In this document: positions 1 through 9,845 of the stretch, one piece after another | How the letters are laid out: each line of letters starts with the position of its first letter | Numbering within the stretch: the stretch's first letter is position 1 | Origin: Gemmatimonas sp. | GTDB taxonomy: Bacteria; Gemmatimonadota; Gemmatimonadetes; Gemmatimonadales; Gemmatimonadaceae | Assembly (NCBI GenBank): GCA_023910675.1 | Contig: JAAVWC010000007.1 | Span: 88,591 to 152,590, forward strand | Length of the DNA: 64,000 nt | Reading direction: 5' to 3' | Notes under the pieces: model-generated | What the model was told of the DNA's origin: nothing | Seen by the model: only the letters and a program-made list of their open reading frames with translations | The model's database searches: none | Made by a program: the position numbers and the translations under genes

Positions 1-1219
1 GGCGCACGGACAGGACAGCCTCGACCTTTCGCAGGCCATCATGCGCGCCCGCGCGTCTGGACCGTTGCGCCGTATGACCGATGCCCAGGCGTCAGGTTGG
101 ACTGGGGCAAGTGGCCGAGGAGACGCAGTGGGCCAACCCCAGCCTCGAATGGCGCCGCGAGAATCTGGGGAGCCCCTTGTTGCCCGATATCTTCGCGACG
201 GCGTACATCCCCTTCGACGTGTCGGGGCGGCGGTTGGCGCTGCGTCAGGCCGCGACCGCGGGCCGGCAACGGGTGACCGCCGACGCCAGCGCGGATCCAG
301 CGCGATGGCGAACTCACGGTCGCCCGCGCCTGGCTGCGTGCGGCGGGAGCGCATGGCGCGCTCGACGTGGTGGCGCAGCAGTACGACGCCCTTGCGCGAA
401 ATCGCACGCGTCGATGCCGAACGGCTGCGCGAAGGATTGGTGAGCGAAGCCGTGGGCCTACGCACGTCGCTCGAGGCCGATCGCTCGCGAGTCGCGCTTG
501 TCGCGGCGCGACACGAAGCCCGGCAGGCGCGCGTTGAACTCGCGCGGCTGCTCGGAGTTGATGAACCTTCGCTCCCTGGGCTGGCTTCACTGACTCCCCC
601 GGCGTTGCCATCAGCCCCCGATTCGGCTGCCGCCACCGCGTCCGCCATGGCGCACCGCGTGGAAGTCCAGGCGCGTGAAGCCGCCGTCGAAGAAGCGCAG
701 CGACGTGTCGCCGCCGAACGCCGAGGGGTACTCGGGGAAGTGCAACTGCAGGGGGGCACCAAGGAGACCGGTGGCTTCATGACCGGACAGCTCGGTGTGG
801 CCATGCCGCTCCCCTTCTTCAATCGCAACACCGGCGCGCGGCAGCGCGCCGCCGGCATGCTGAACGAAGCGCGGGTCATGCGCGACGACGTCCGGCTGTC
901 GGTGCGCGGCGGCGTCATGAGCGCCCTCGCGCACTACGACAATGTGCGCCGCGCCGCCAGCGATGCTGCCACGTTCAGCTGTCCCGCGGTCATGAAGTCG
1001 CGCGCATTGCGCGTCTGAGCTATCGCGAAGGCCACATCACCTTGACGGAACTGCTCGACGCCGAGCGCGCATCCGCCGACGCGATGCAAGGCGCAGCTGC
1101 GCTGGTCCGCCGACGCCTGGCTGGCCCGGCTCGAACTCGAACGCGCCATCGGCGCGCGGCTCAGTGCCGACAGCCCGCTCGATCTTCCTCTGTTGGTTCC
1201 GACTTCCTCCGGTCGCTGA
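1..1219 (+). pseudogene. Outer-membrane efflux protein, CzcC/TolC-like, partial and frameshifted
   Basis: This is the outer-membrane channel of a tripartite metal-efflux system, broken into several frames. Recognisable OMF pieces occur in order in different frames: an N-terminal DSLDLSQAI-type segment at about 10-100; the NPSLEWRRENLG segment at about 130-170, typical of CzcC; a coiled-coil piece with ARAWLRAAGAHGALD at about 320-390; a long helical part with REGLVSEA and ARVELARLLG at about 400-980; and the SYREGHITLTELLDAER repeat-2 segment at about 1020-1090. The frame changes near 105, 300, 395, 985 and 1090, and the TGA at 1217-1219 ends the last piece. The 5' end lies outside the window. 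It precedes czcB-like and czcA-like genes on the same strand, as in czcCBA operons. The pieces keep family conservation and codon bias, so sequencing indels are as likely as true decay. Confidence 0.75.
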
Positions 1220-1260
1220 TCATGACTGTTGCTGGCATTCTCATTCCGACGTCCCAGGCC

Positions 1261-2485
1261 ATGAACACCATGCGCCCGCACGTTCGCGCTCCGCTGCGTG
1301 GCGTTGGTATCATGGCGTCGCTGCTCGCCTGCCTGCGGTGGTACGCCCGAGACGAAGCCAGGTCCTGCCGCTGAGGCGCCCGCCGTCGTAGTCGATAGCG
1401 CGACGCTCTCCGCCGATGCCGTCAAGATCGCGGGGATCACCCTCGATACTGTGCGCATGACCTCGTGGCAGACGGCCGTCACGGTGCCGGGACGCATCCA
1501 GCTCGATCCGTCGAGTCTCGAAACGATCGGGTCGATTACCGAAGGACGCATCACGCATGTAGTCGTGCGCGTCGGTGATCGCGTCGCGGCCGGTCAGCCG
1601 CTCGTCATGATCCACAGTCACGAAGTCATGGACGCACGACGTGCCCTCACGGCCGGTACGGCGCGGGTCCATGCGATGGAGGCGGAGCGCGATCTGGCGA
1701 TGTCGTCGGCGGAGCGCGCCAAGCGCCTCTTCGACAACAAAGCCATGTCGCGGGCGGAACTCGATCGCGCGGAGGTGTCGCGTCGCGTGGCGCAATCGAA
1801 CTACGAAGAGGCGGTGGCCGACCGTGACCGCGCCCTGGCGCTGGTGGAGCATCTGGCAGGCACCGGGCCGCTGCCGCGCGACGCCGACGAGCACGACGTG
1901 ATTATCCGCACCCCCATTGCTGGCGTGGTGACCTCGCGCGATGCGCAGCCCGGCACGGTGGTGTTGCCGGGAATGCCGCTGCTCACCGTGGGCAATCCCG
2001 ACAAGCTGCAACTCGAGATGCATGTGCCGGAGCAGCAGGCGGTGGGCATTGCACCGGGGGCGACGGTGCGTTTCGCCCTCACGGAAGCGCCGGCCGAACG
2101 CTACGACGCGGTCGTGTCGCGCGTGGCGCCCACGGTCGACACGCTCACGCGCACTGTGCAGGTGGTGGCCCCCATTTCGCGCCGCATTGCGGGACGTGCG
2201 GAAACCTTCGTGCAAGCGGACATCAGCGGGCAGCATGGAACGCCGGCCCTGACGGTGCCGGTGGCCGCGATTCAGGCGCTTGAGGGCGACACCGTCGTGT
2301 TCGTGACGGAGGCGCGCGGGGAAGGGTTGTTCGTGCGCGCCACGCCGGTGCGCGTCGGACGCCGTTCGCGTGATCGGGCCGAAGTGCTGGCAGGACTCCC
2401 GGAGGGCACGTCGGTCGTGGCGCGCGGGGCCGCCATTGCCAAAGCCGAACTGCTCAAGCGACGGAATGCAGGCGGTGGAGCGTAG
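1261..2485 (+). CDS. czcB: RND efflux periplasmic adaptor (membrane fusion protein), CzcB-like, with broken signal sequence
   Basis: This is the periplasmic adaptor linking the RND pump to the outer-membrane channel for metal export. From about 1340 the frame is intact to 2485. It contains the barrel-sandwich lipoyl half-motif GRITHVVVRVGDRVAAGQPL, a central alpha-hairpin rich in A, E and R, the second lipoyl half RTPIAGVVTSRDAQPGTVV, a beta-barrel and a membrane-proximal domain ending near LLKRRNAGGGA. The best start is ATG 1261, giving MNTMRPHVR and a lipoprotein-type MASLLAC, but this frame is lost just after the Cys, where ctgc appears twice (about 1330-1338). Removing one copy joins LLAC directly to GGTPETKP in the downstream frame. 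Without that repair the only in-frame start is ATG 1298. The czcA-like gene begins 4 bp after the stop. Metal specificity cannot be read from the sequence. Confidence 0.85.
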
Positions 2486-2488
2486 GCC

Positions 2489-5400
2489 ATGAACGCACTC
2501 ATCCACTTTGCGCTCAAGCGGCGCGGCGTGATTGTCGGTATCACGCTCGCGCTCATGGCCGCGGGGCTGTACGCACTGCAGCGCATCCCGTTCGATGCCT
2601 TCCCCGATCTCACCGGGACGCGTGTCGAAGTCATTACCGTGGCGCCCGGTATGGCGCCGGAGGAAGTCGAACGGCTCGTGACCTATCCCATCGAGTCGGG
2701 GCTGATGGGTGTGCCTGGAGCGCAGGGCGTTCGCTCCGTGTCCAAGTTCGGTCTGTCGCTGGTGACGGTGCCGTTCCCCGACGACATGGACGTGTACTTC
2801 GCCCGTCAGCTGGTGCAACAGCGCCTCTCCGATGCCAAGGGAGCCTTGCCCGCCGGGGTGGAGCCGGCGCTCGGGCCCGTCTCGACGCCCATGGGCGAAC
2901 TGTATCAGTACGTGCTCACCAGCGACTCGCTCACACTGACGCAACTCAAGACGCTGCACGATTACGTGGTGCGTCCGCGTCTGCGGACCGTGCCCGGCGT
3001 GAGCGAAGTGAACTCGTGGGGCGGCCTTACGGAGCGCGTGGAAGTCGAAGTCGATCCGGTGCGCCTGGCCGGCTATCAGCACACGGTCGTCGATGTGCAC
3101 GAGGCACTCGCCAACAACACGTTGGCCTTCGGCGGTAGCTACCTCGAGCAGGGGGGCGAGCGCTACACGCTCCGCGGCCTCGGTCGCGTGGAAACGGCCG
3201 CCGAAGTGGAACGGGTTGTGGTGGGGTCACACCGCGGGGCGCCGGTGCGTGTGGGTGATGTCGCCACCGTGCGTCTGGGCGCGCATCCGCGCAACGGCGC
3301 CGTCACCAAGGACGGACAGGGTGAAGTCGTGAGCGGCATGGTGCTCAAGCTCAAGGGCGCCGACTCACGCAAGGTCATTGCCGATGTGCGCGCGCGCATG
3401 GAAGAGATCAAGAAGTCACTCCCCGCGCATGTGAAGGTCGTGCCGTTCTACGATCAGACAGAACTGGTCTCGCGCACCACCTCCACCATCGTCAAGAATC
3501 TCATCGAGGGCGGTCTGCTGGTGATCGCCGTACTCTTTCTGTTTCTGCGCAATGTCCGCGCGGCGCTCATCGTGGCGTCGGTCATTCCCATCTCCATGCT
3601 TATCGCCTTCGTCGGCATGGCGCTGTTCGGCTACAGCGCCAACCTCATGAGTCTTGGGGCGCTCGACTTCGGACTCATCGTCGACGCGTCCGTCGTCATG
3701 GTGGAGAGCTTCATCCGGCGCATGGAAGTGCACCGCGGCACCAACAGGCAGGGGCTCTTCGAGAAGGCCGCCGTCGAAGTGGGCCGTCCCATTCTGTTCG
3801 GCATCGCCATCATCGTCGCCGTGTACATCCCCATCTTCACGCTCGACGGGATGGAAGGGCGCATGTTCAAGCCGATGGCGTTCACCGTCGTCTGCGCCGT
3901 GTTGGGGTCACTCTTCCTGGCACTCACCTATGTGCCTGCGGTGCTCCAGCTGGGCGCTGCGCGATGGCCACGGGGAACCGGCGCCGTGGATGCTCAAGCT
4001 TACCGAACGCTATCGCCGTACCCTCGACGGGGTGCTCAAGCGCCCACGCCCCATTGTGGTCGTCTCGGCCGTGCTGGTGGTGCTCGCCGTCGCATCGCTC
4101 ACGCGCATCGGCACGGAGTTCATGCCCAAGCTCGATGAGGGCTCGATTCTCATCACCACGCGCCGCATGCCCAGCGTCGACCTCGCCGATGCCACGCGGT
4201 TGTCGCTCGCGGCCGAGCGAATCGTGAAGACCTTTCCGGAGGTGATCACGACGGTCACGAAGGAAGGACGCCCCGATCTCGCGACCGAAGCCATGGGACT
4301 CTTCGAGGGAGACATGTATGTCATCCTCAAGCCGCGCAACGAATGGACCTCGGCGGAAAACAGCGAAGAGCTGGTCACCAAATTCGACTCGGCGTTGCGC
4401 GTGGTTCCCGGGCTCGAGGTGTCGTTCACGCAGCCGCTCGCCATGCGCCTCGACGAAGCGGAGAGTGGCATCAAGACCGATTTGGGTATCAAGGTCGTGG
4501 GTCCCGATCTCGATCAGAATCAGGCCATCGCCGAACGGCTCATGCGCATCGTGGCCACCGTGCCCGGCAACGCCGACGTCGGCGTGGAGGTGGCGGAGGG
4601 GAGCGGGCAGGTCCGCATGCAGATTCGTCGCGAAGCCCTGGCACAGTACGGGCTGTCGGTCGCGGCGGTGCGCGATGCCATCGATATGGCCATGGGATCC
4701 AGGAAAGCGGCGGAGCTCATTGACGGATTCCGTCGCGTCGACATTGTCGGTGCGCACACCGGAAGCGTACCGCGTGGACTGCCGCGGCCATTGGGCGGCT
4801 CACCATTCGTGCGCCTGGCGGAGAGCTCTTGCCACTCACGGCCGTGGCCGATGTGCAAAGCACCACGGGCCCCTGAGCTCATCGGGCACGAAGATGCGCA
4901 GCGTCGTTCGCTGGTGCTGAGCAACTGTGCGTGGCCGTGACCTCGGGCAGTTTCGTGCAGGAAGTGCGGGCGCGTATTGCCCGTGAGGTCCCGTTGCCGC
5001 CGGGGGTGTTTCTCGAGTGGGGCGGGCAGTACGAAAATCAGCAGCGCGCCATGAATCGCCTCACGCTGGTGGTGCCCGGCGCACTCCTGCTCATCTTCGG
5101 GTTGCTGTATCTGTCATTCCGGTCGGTGCCGCAGGCGGTCCTCGTGCTCTCGAACGTGCCTTTCGCCCTGGTGGGCGGCATTGCGGCGCTGTGGTTGCGC
5201 GGGCTCAATCTCAGTCTCTCGGCGAGCATCGGCTTCATCGCGCTCTTCGGCATTGCCGTGCTCAATGGTGTTGTCATGGTGGAGCATCTCAATCACATGC
5301 GCTACAGCGAAGATCCGGCCGATGACACCGTGCTCAATCGGGTAAGTCGTGGCGCTGCCGATCGACTTCGGCCGGTGCTCATGACGGCGCTCGTGGCTAG

Positions 5401-5611
5401 CCTCGGCTTCATTCCCATGGCGCTCAGCACGAGCCCGGGCAGCGAAGTGCAGCGGCCGTTGGCAAGTGTCGTGATTGGCGGGCTGGTGACGAGCACGGTG
5501 CTGACGCTCTTCGTGCTTCCGGTGCTCTATGCGTGGCTCGAGGCCAGGTCGCCGCAGCGCCGTCTCGTTGAGGCACACGAACCCGCCCACGCAGAACCGG
5601 CGACCGCCTGA
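2489..5611 (+). pseudogene. czcA: Heavy-metal RND efflux pump CzcA-like, frameshifted
   Basis: This is the inner-membrane proton/metal antiporter subunit of the HME branch of the RND family, about 1040 residues in total. The N-terminal half (2489 to about 3955) is intact: TM1, porter domain, then TM4 with LDFGLIVDASVVMVE near residue 391, the acidic proton-relay motif typical of CzcA/CnrA-type rather than CusA-type pumps. After about 3955 the frame changes near LQLG. The second periplasmic half (LTRIGTEFMPKLDEGS, AEGSGQVRMQIRREALAQYG) runs to about 4755, and further frame changes fall near 4775, 4876 and 4925. The last TM block (4931-5611, GIAVLNGVVMVEHLNHMR, ending EPATA) is open. Every expected segment is present in order, so the disruption consists of small indels only. 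It is either a recent pseudogene or sequence error. Confidence 0.85.
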
Positions 5612-5637
5612 GGGACGCCCTCTGGCGATCGCCGGTT
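5595..5637. terminator. Stem-loop between convergent genes
   Basis: A 14-bp inverted repeat with one mismatch (5595-5608 pairs with 5624-5637) overlaps the czcA-like stop codon and precedes the 3' end of the minus-strand gene that ends at 5655. It has no strong T tract, so termination is inferred from position. Confidence 0.4.
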
Positions 5638-5654
5638 CGCGCGTGCGGCGTGGC

Positions 5655-6063
5655 TCAGTTCAGGAAGCGGTACAAGCCGATAAGTCCGATGCCAGGCCGA
5701 GCCGATCATGACGATCGTGCCAGCGTCATCACCGATGATGCCGCCCACGATGAGGCCGACGCCGCCAACGATCATCATGGCGCGATTGCTGGTCGTGTTC
5801 GCTCGCGGGGCCGGCGCCGGCAGTGGGGCGGGGGCGGTGCGGCCCTTGAGCGCGACCGCCTGGGTCTCCGCCACCGGACCGGCGGCCGGCGTTGCAGCGG
5901 TAGGAGTCGCTGCCGCAGCAGTCGCAGGCTGAAGAAGGGCCGCGACGCTGATCGCCGCTGGCCGAGGTTCCGGGGGGGCCACTGCGGTTTGTGCAGCCGC
6001 GAAGGCCGGGGCGAGCGAGAGCGCCGCCGATAGCAGCAAGGCAGGAACGGACGATTGCTTCAT
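5655..6063 (-). pseudogene. Small secreted Ala/Pro-rich protein with a C-terminal glycine-rich hydrophobic tail, one frameshift
   Basis: No known family was recognised. The start is ATG 6063, preceded by a GGGAGA ribosome-binding site. MKQSSVPALLLSAALSLAPAFAAAQ is split here as a signal peptide of about 24 residues (n-region MKQS, hydrophobic core, AxA cleavage site). A low-complexity Ala/Pro/Thr linker follows, then a hydrophobic Gly-rich segment (MMIVGGVGLIVGGIIG, then DDAGTIVMIGSA). Removing one base near 5692 restores a natural ending, GIGLIGLYRFLN, with TGA at 5655-5657. As read, the frame instead continues to 5527 through sequence that overlaps the czcA-like gene. The product is probably an envelope-associated small protein of about 135 residues. 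It is convergent with the RND operon. Confidence 0.6.
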
Positions 6064-6212
6064 AATTCTCCCGGGAATGAGTACCTGTGTACCTCGTCTG
6101 GACGAGCATAAGCCGTGCCACGCGGCGATCGTGGCGCGATCCGCTGGCGCAACGGGCGTCTTTGCCCCAACTTGCACCGTTCCTTCGCCGGTCCCCTTGC
6201 CCCCCGAAGACG

Positions 6213-6446
6213 ATGAGCCTCCAGCCTCCGAAGAAGCTGCGCAAGCAGTTTACCAACTCCACGCATCCGTTGATCGTGCTCAAGTTCGAGAGCGGTCACC
6301 AAATCAAGGTGTATCAGAACGAAGGCAAGGCCTTCGACGCGTACTCCGGTGAGACCATCAAGTTGCTCGCCGTGAATGACCCGACGTCGAGCGACTGGGA
6401 ACTGGTCGAAAACCGCAAGGCCGACGCCTTCGACGACGCGCCCTGA
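6213..6446 (+). CDS. Small hypothetical protein (77 aa)
   Basis: No family was recognised. ATG 6213 is chosen because the protein-like sequence begins there (MSLQPPKKLRKQF). The upstream in-frame part is Arg/Pro-rich and reads like non-coding shadow. The product has a basic N-terminus, a central beta-rich stretch (LIVLKFESGHQIKVYQNEG) and an acidic tail (ADAFDDAP). There is no signal peptide or membrane segment, so it is probably cytoplasmic. The ribosome-binding site is weak. Confidence 0.5.
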   Translation: MSLQPPKKLRKQFTNSTHPLIVLKFESGHQIKVYQNEGKAFDAYSGETIKLLAVNDPTSSDWELVENRKADAFDDAP

Positions 6447-6545
6447 ATGGCGCATGCCGGACCGGTGCCGTGACGGATGGCGCCAGTGCCGACGTGGGTC
6501 TGCTCCTGAGCACAACAGACGCGGTGCACATCACGGGCATCACTG

Positions 6546-6574
6546 TTGCCCCGGTGTGCACCGCGCTGTAGTAT
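6546..6574 (+). promoter_or_regulatory. Candidate promoter of psuG, leaderless arrangement
   Basis: TTGCCC at 6546-6551 and TAGTAT at 6569-6574 are separated by 17 bp, a good sigma-70-type pair. The GTG start of psuG is at 6582, seven bases after the -10 hexamer, so transcription would begin at or next to the start codon. No Shine-Dalgarno sequence is visible. Confidence 0.45.
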
Positions 6575-6581
6575 CGACAGT

Positions 6582-7493
6582 GTGAGTGCTCACCCGTTGC
6601 ACCCCAGGAGTACGGCAGCAATCGACGCCGCGCGCCAGCGTGGCGGCGCCTTGGTCGCCCTCGAAAGCTCGGTCTTCGCCCAGGGGCTTCTGCCCCCGTT
6701 CAACCGCGAGGCGGCTACGCGCATGATGCGCGCCGTTACCGACGCCGGCGCCACGCCGGTCATCACCGCCATCGTCTGCGGCGTCCCGGCGTTCGGACTC
6801 GATGATGACGCGCTCGAGCGCTTCCTCGCCCGCGACGGCGTCCGCAAGGTATCGGCCCGCGATCTTGGCATCGCGGTGGCCGACGGTGCCGATGGCGCCA
6901 CGACCGTCGCCGCCACACTGGCTATGTGCGCGCTGGGTTCGCTCGAGGTCTTCGCCACCGGCGGGATCGGTGGGGTGCACCGTGATGCCGCGTTCGACGA
7001 ATCGGCCGACCTCGTGGAGCTGGCGCGCACCCCCGTGATCGTCACCTGTGCGGGCGCCAAGTCCATTCTCGACCTGCCCGCCACCCTCGAACGCCTCGAA
7101 ACGCTCGGCGTCCCGGTGGTGGGGTATGGAACCGACGAGCTCCCCGGATTCTTCTCGGTGAGCACGGGGCTCCGGCTCACGTCGCGCATCGACACCCCGG
7201 CGGGCATTGCCAGGGCGTGGCGTGCCCACCGCGCGCTGGGGCGCCAGAGTGCCATGCTCGTGGTGCAGCCACCCCCCGCCGAACACGCGGTGCCGGTGGA
7301 GGTGGTGGAAGCCGCGACGGCGGCGGCGCTCAGGGCCGCCCGTGATGCGGGGATTCGCGGCGCGGCGGTGACGCCGTTCCTCCTTGCCGATATTCAACAG
7401 CGTACCCAAGGACGCTCGGTGCAGGCCAATCTGGCGTTGCTCGAGAACAACGCCCGCCTCGCCGGTCAAATTGCCGTGGCGCTGCGGGCATGA
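6582..7493 (+). CDS. psuG: Pseudouridine-5'-phosphate glycosidase
   Basis: It cleaves pseudouridine 5'-phosphate reversibly to uracil and ribose 5-phosphate in the cytoplasm, as part of RNA-nucleoside salvage. The product is 303 residues from GTG 6582, the usual length for PsuG. Family hallmarks are ALVALESSVFAQG near residue 28 (with the catalytic Glu), the Lys region VRKVSARDLG, the FATGGIGGVHR loop, CAGAKSILDLPATLE, and VVGYGTDELPGFF. The C-terminus has FLLADIQQRTQGRSV and LLENNARLAGQIA. An alternative in-frame TTG lies at 6546, but it sits inside the likely -35 box, so GTG 6582 is preferred. No pseudouridine kinase (PsuK) or transporter is adjacent, so the gene stands alone here. Confidence 0.92.
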   Translation: MSAHPLHPRSTAAIDAARQRGGALVALESSVFAQGLLPPFNREAATRMMRAVTDAGATPVITAIVCGVPAFGLDDDALERFLARDGVRKVSARDLGIAVADGADGATTVAATLAMCALGSLEVFATGGIGGVHRDAAFDESADLVELARTPVIVTCAGAKSILDLPATLERLETLGVPVVGYGTDELPGFFSVSTGLRLTSRIDTPAGIARAWRAHRALGRQSAMLVVQPPPAEHAVPVEVVEAATAAALRAARDAGIRGAAVTPFLLADIQQRTQGRSVQANLALLENNARLAGQIAVALRA

Positions 7494-7616
7494 GGGCAGT
7501 TCACTTTCACCGGTCGCGCCCACGCGGGATGCGAGCCGCGCAGCTGCAGCATTGAACGAAAGCCGTCGATCACGGTACTATCCGGTAACCCGCTCGATCC
7601 GGAGGCCAGTTTCGCC

Positions 7617-8785
7617 ATGACCAACCCGTTCCTGAGTTCCGAGGAATACGACGAGCGCGCTCATGCCCTCTACAACGAGGGGCAGTACGACGAGGCGCTC
7701 CAGTTGCTGCGCGAAGGGCTCGCGCTGTATCCGCAGGCCGTGGAGCTGCACGTCGGCGTGGGCTACGCGCGTCTTGCCCGCGAAGAGTACATGTGGGCTC
7801 GCCGGAGTTTCGACGACGCGCTCACGCTCGACCCCGAGCACGAGGACGCGCTGGCCGGCCTCGGCGAAGTGCTGCTCAAATTCGGGCAGCACGATGCCGG
7901 ACTGCAGGCGTTCGAAGCGGACCATCGAGCTGGGTTACGAAGACGACGTGGATCTCATGCTCCAGATCGGGCGTGCCCTGTTCCGCGAAGGGTTCGTGGA
8001 GCAGTCGCTGCAGTACTTCGATCGCGCGGTACACCAGGCCGAAGACTCGGCCGAAGCGGTGGCCTGCATCGGCTATGCGCAGCACCGCCTCGGCAACGAT
8101 GTGGAAGCCATGGTGGCGCTGCGTCGTTCGCTGGTGCTCGACGAACAGTTTGCCGAAGGGCGCGTGTACCTCGCCAACCTGCTGTACGATGTGGGCGATG
8201 TGGACGGCGCACTGGCTGAAGTTCGAAAAGACGTCGCCCGAAGACCACTGGGACGAACTTGGCATCTGGCGTCTCATGGAGCTCAAGAAGACGGTGTACA
8301 AGCTCGCCGACGATGACGGCGAGCTGAAGCCGTGGGAAGCGCGTCTGGTCGAACTCGCAGGCGAGCCGGACGCCATCGACGAACTGCTGGCCGAAGTCGA
8401 ACAGTCGATGCTCGAAGAAGAGCAGGCCGAGGGACAGCCGTCACAGGGACAGCTGGAAACACTGGGCACGCTGCTGACCGGGCTCGTCGGTCAGCAGCAG
8501 GCCGGTGAGTTGGGTGAGCAGGGGAGCACGTCGACCGACGTGCTCATGGCCGACAACGGGGTGCATCGCGTAGTTATGCGCGACGGCAGCACGTTCGAAG
8601 GCAGTTGGGAGGAGATCGTGCAGGCGCTGCGTGATGCGCGCGATGCCGGTCGTCCGCTCGACGAATACATGGCCATCGAGGCGCGTCGGTTTTACGGCGC
8701 GACGGGTCTGCGCGTGGCCTCGCACGCCCCGGAAGCGTTTCTACGGGGTGGTGCCGACGCAGGTATGCTTCGCATTGTGCGCTGA
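7617..8785 (+). pseudogene. TPR-repeat protein, two frameshifts
   Basis: A cytoplasmic tetratricopeptide-repeat protein of about 390 residues after repair. From ATG 7617 (MTNPFLSSEEYDERA) there are clear TPR units: ALYNEGQYDEALQLLREGL, ARREE-like helices, then ALGEV-type helices. A one-base frame change near 7919 moves to the next frame (RTIELGYEDDVDLM, ALFREGFVEQSLQYFDRAV). A second near 8222 moves to the third (FEKTSPEDHWDELGIW). The acidic C-terminal part includes EVEQSMLEEEQAEG and a compact domain with VVMRDGSTFEGSWEEIVQAL, ending MLRIVR at 8785. All parts are conserved-looking and in order, so single-base indels explain it. The partner is unknown. It overlaps the start of the next TPR gene. 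Confidence 0.7.
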
Positions 8786-9845
8786 TTTCGCCAATCCTCG
8801 CGCGGCGCTTGAAGCGGCGCGACTGGTCTTCACGAGCCCCACGGTCGCAACGGCGCCCGTCCTCTGGAGCGCGGCGCAGCAGGTCCTCCAGCTGGTCCTC
8901 GGTCGCCCTGAGCTCACCGGGCAGGCGCTCGTCGGTGAGGTGCGTCGCCACGGACTGATCTCGTTATCCGATGCGCATGCACTCGTCGGCCTGAGTGGCT
9001 GGGCCGATCGCAGCGCGGTCGCGGCCACCAACGAAGCCGAGCGCATGCTCGTGCGCGAAGCGTGGATGGCGCTCGATCACGCGGTACCCGAGTCGCCCTC
9101 GCCAGCAGCGTCGTTCGCGCCGCCGTCCGCCGGTGGAGGCGCGTCCGTGCCTCCTTTTGCGCCGCGATCGTCTGCGCCGCCATTGTCACCGCCTCCCGCC
9201 ATGCCTTCGCAGGCTCCGTCGCCGGGGGCGTCGGCGTTCGACGCCGACATGCCGGTGGCACCGGCGCGTTCATCGCACCGGAAGCGTCTGTATACGGGAC
9301 TTGGTGCGATGGGGGTGCTCGCCGCGCTGCTTGCCGGCGGGGCGTGGTGGTACGTCAGCGGTCGTGCCGACCGTCGCGTCGAAGCCGGTATCGATGCCTA
9401 TGCGCGCGGCGCGCGCGAAACGGCGCGGGTGGCGTTCGTCGAGGCGGCGCAGGCCGATCCCACCGACGCGAGGCCGCTCATATACCTCGGGCGCATTTCC
9501 CGCGAAGAGGGCGACTTCGCACGCGCGCGCCGGTTCTTGACGAATGCCGTTCGTGTGGCGCCCTCCAGCAGCATCGCGGCCCGCGAGCTCGCATCGGTGA
9601 TGCTCGCCGACGGTCAGCCGGAAATCGCGCGCCGCTTCTATGTGCGCGCCATCGAACTCGATCCCAACGATCGTACTGCGCAAGGCTTTCTCGGCTGCGC
9701 CCTGGTCCGCCTGCAGCGCCTCGACGAGGCGCGCCGGTGGACGGAGCGCGCCGGTCCCGGTGACTGGCAGCGGTGCGTTCCCCTTACGCCCATGCCCGGT
9801 GCGCCCACGGCGCCGCCGGGGTATGGGCCTGTGCCCCCGCCATGA
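8748..9845 (+). CDS. Membrane-anchored TPR protein
   Basis: No specific family was recognised. GTG codons at 8748 and 8751 are the best starts, overlapping the end of the preceding TPR gene. The longer in-frame extension upstream is Arg-rich shadow sequence. The N-terminal about 100 residues are helical (RAALEAARLVFTSPT, WSAAQQVLQLVLG). A Pro/Ser/Ala-rich linker follows (about 120-170), then one transmembrane helix (GLGAMGVLAALLAGGAWWYV, about residue 190-210). Last come TPR helices facing the other side of the membrane (RAFVEAAQADPTDARPLIYL-type pattern, GRISREEGDFARARRFL, RRFYVRAIELDPNDRTAQGF) and a Pro-rich tail. The stop overlaps the start of the M16 peptidase gene by 4 bp (ATGA), so the two are probably co-translated. 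Confidence 0.7.
   Translation: MVPTQVCFALCADFANPRAALEAARLVFTSPTVATAPVLWSAAQQVLQLVLGRPELTGQALVGEVRRHGLISLSDAHALVGLSGWADRSAVAATNEAERMLVREAWMALDHAVPESPSPAASFAPPSAGGGASVPPFAPRSSAPPLSPPPAMPSQAPSPGASAFDADMPVAPARSSHRKRLYTGLGAMGVLAALLAGGAWWYVSGRADRRVEAGIDAYARGARETARVAFVEAAQADPTDARPLIYLGRISREEGDFARARRFLTNAVRVAPSSSIAARELASVMLADGQPEIARRFYVRAIELDPNDRTAQGFLGCALVRLQRLDEARRWTERAGPGDWQRCVPLTPMPGAPTAPPGYGPVPPP

Noticed and set aside
1310..3100. Long minus-strand open frame (596 codons)
   Set aside because: It lies antisense to the czcB/czcA-like genes and is His/Arg-rich as expected of a GC-skewed shadow frame.
4318..4920. Separate plus-strand gene of 200 codons inside the czcA-like region
   Set aside because: It is an alternative frame of the pump, which is only disturbed by indels; the Arg/Ser-rich product matches no part of a pump or other family.
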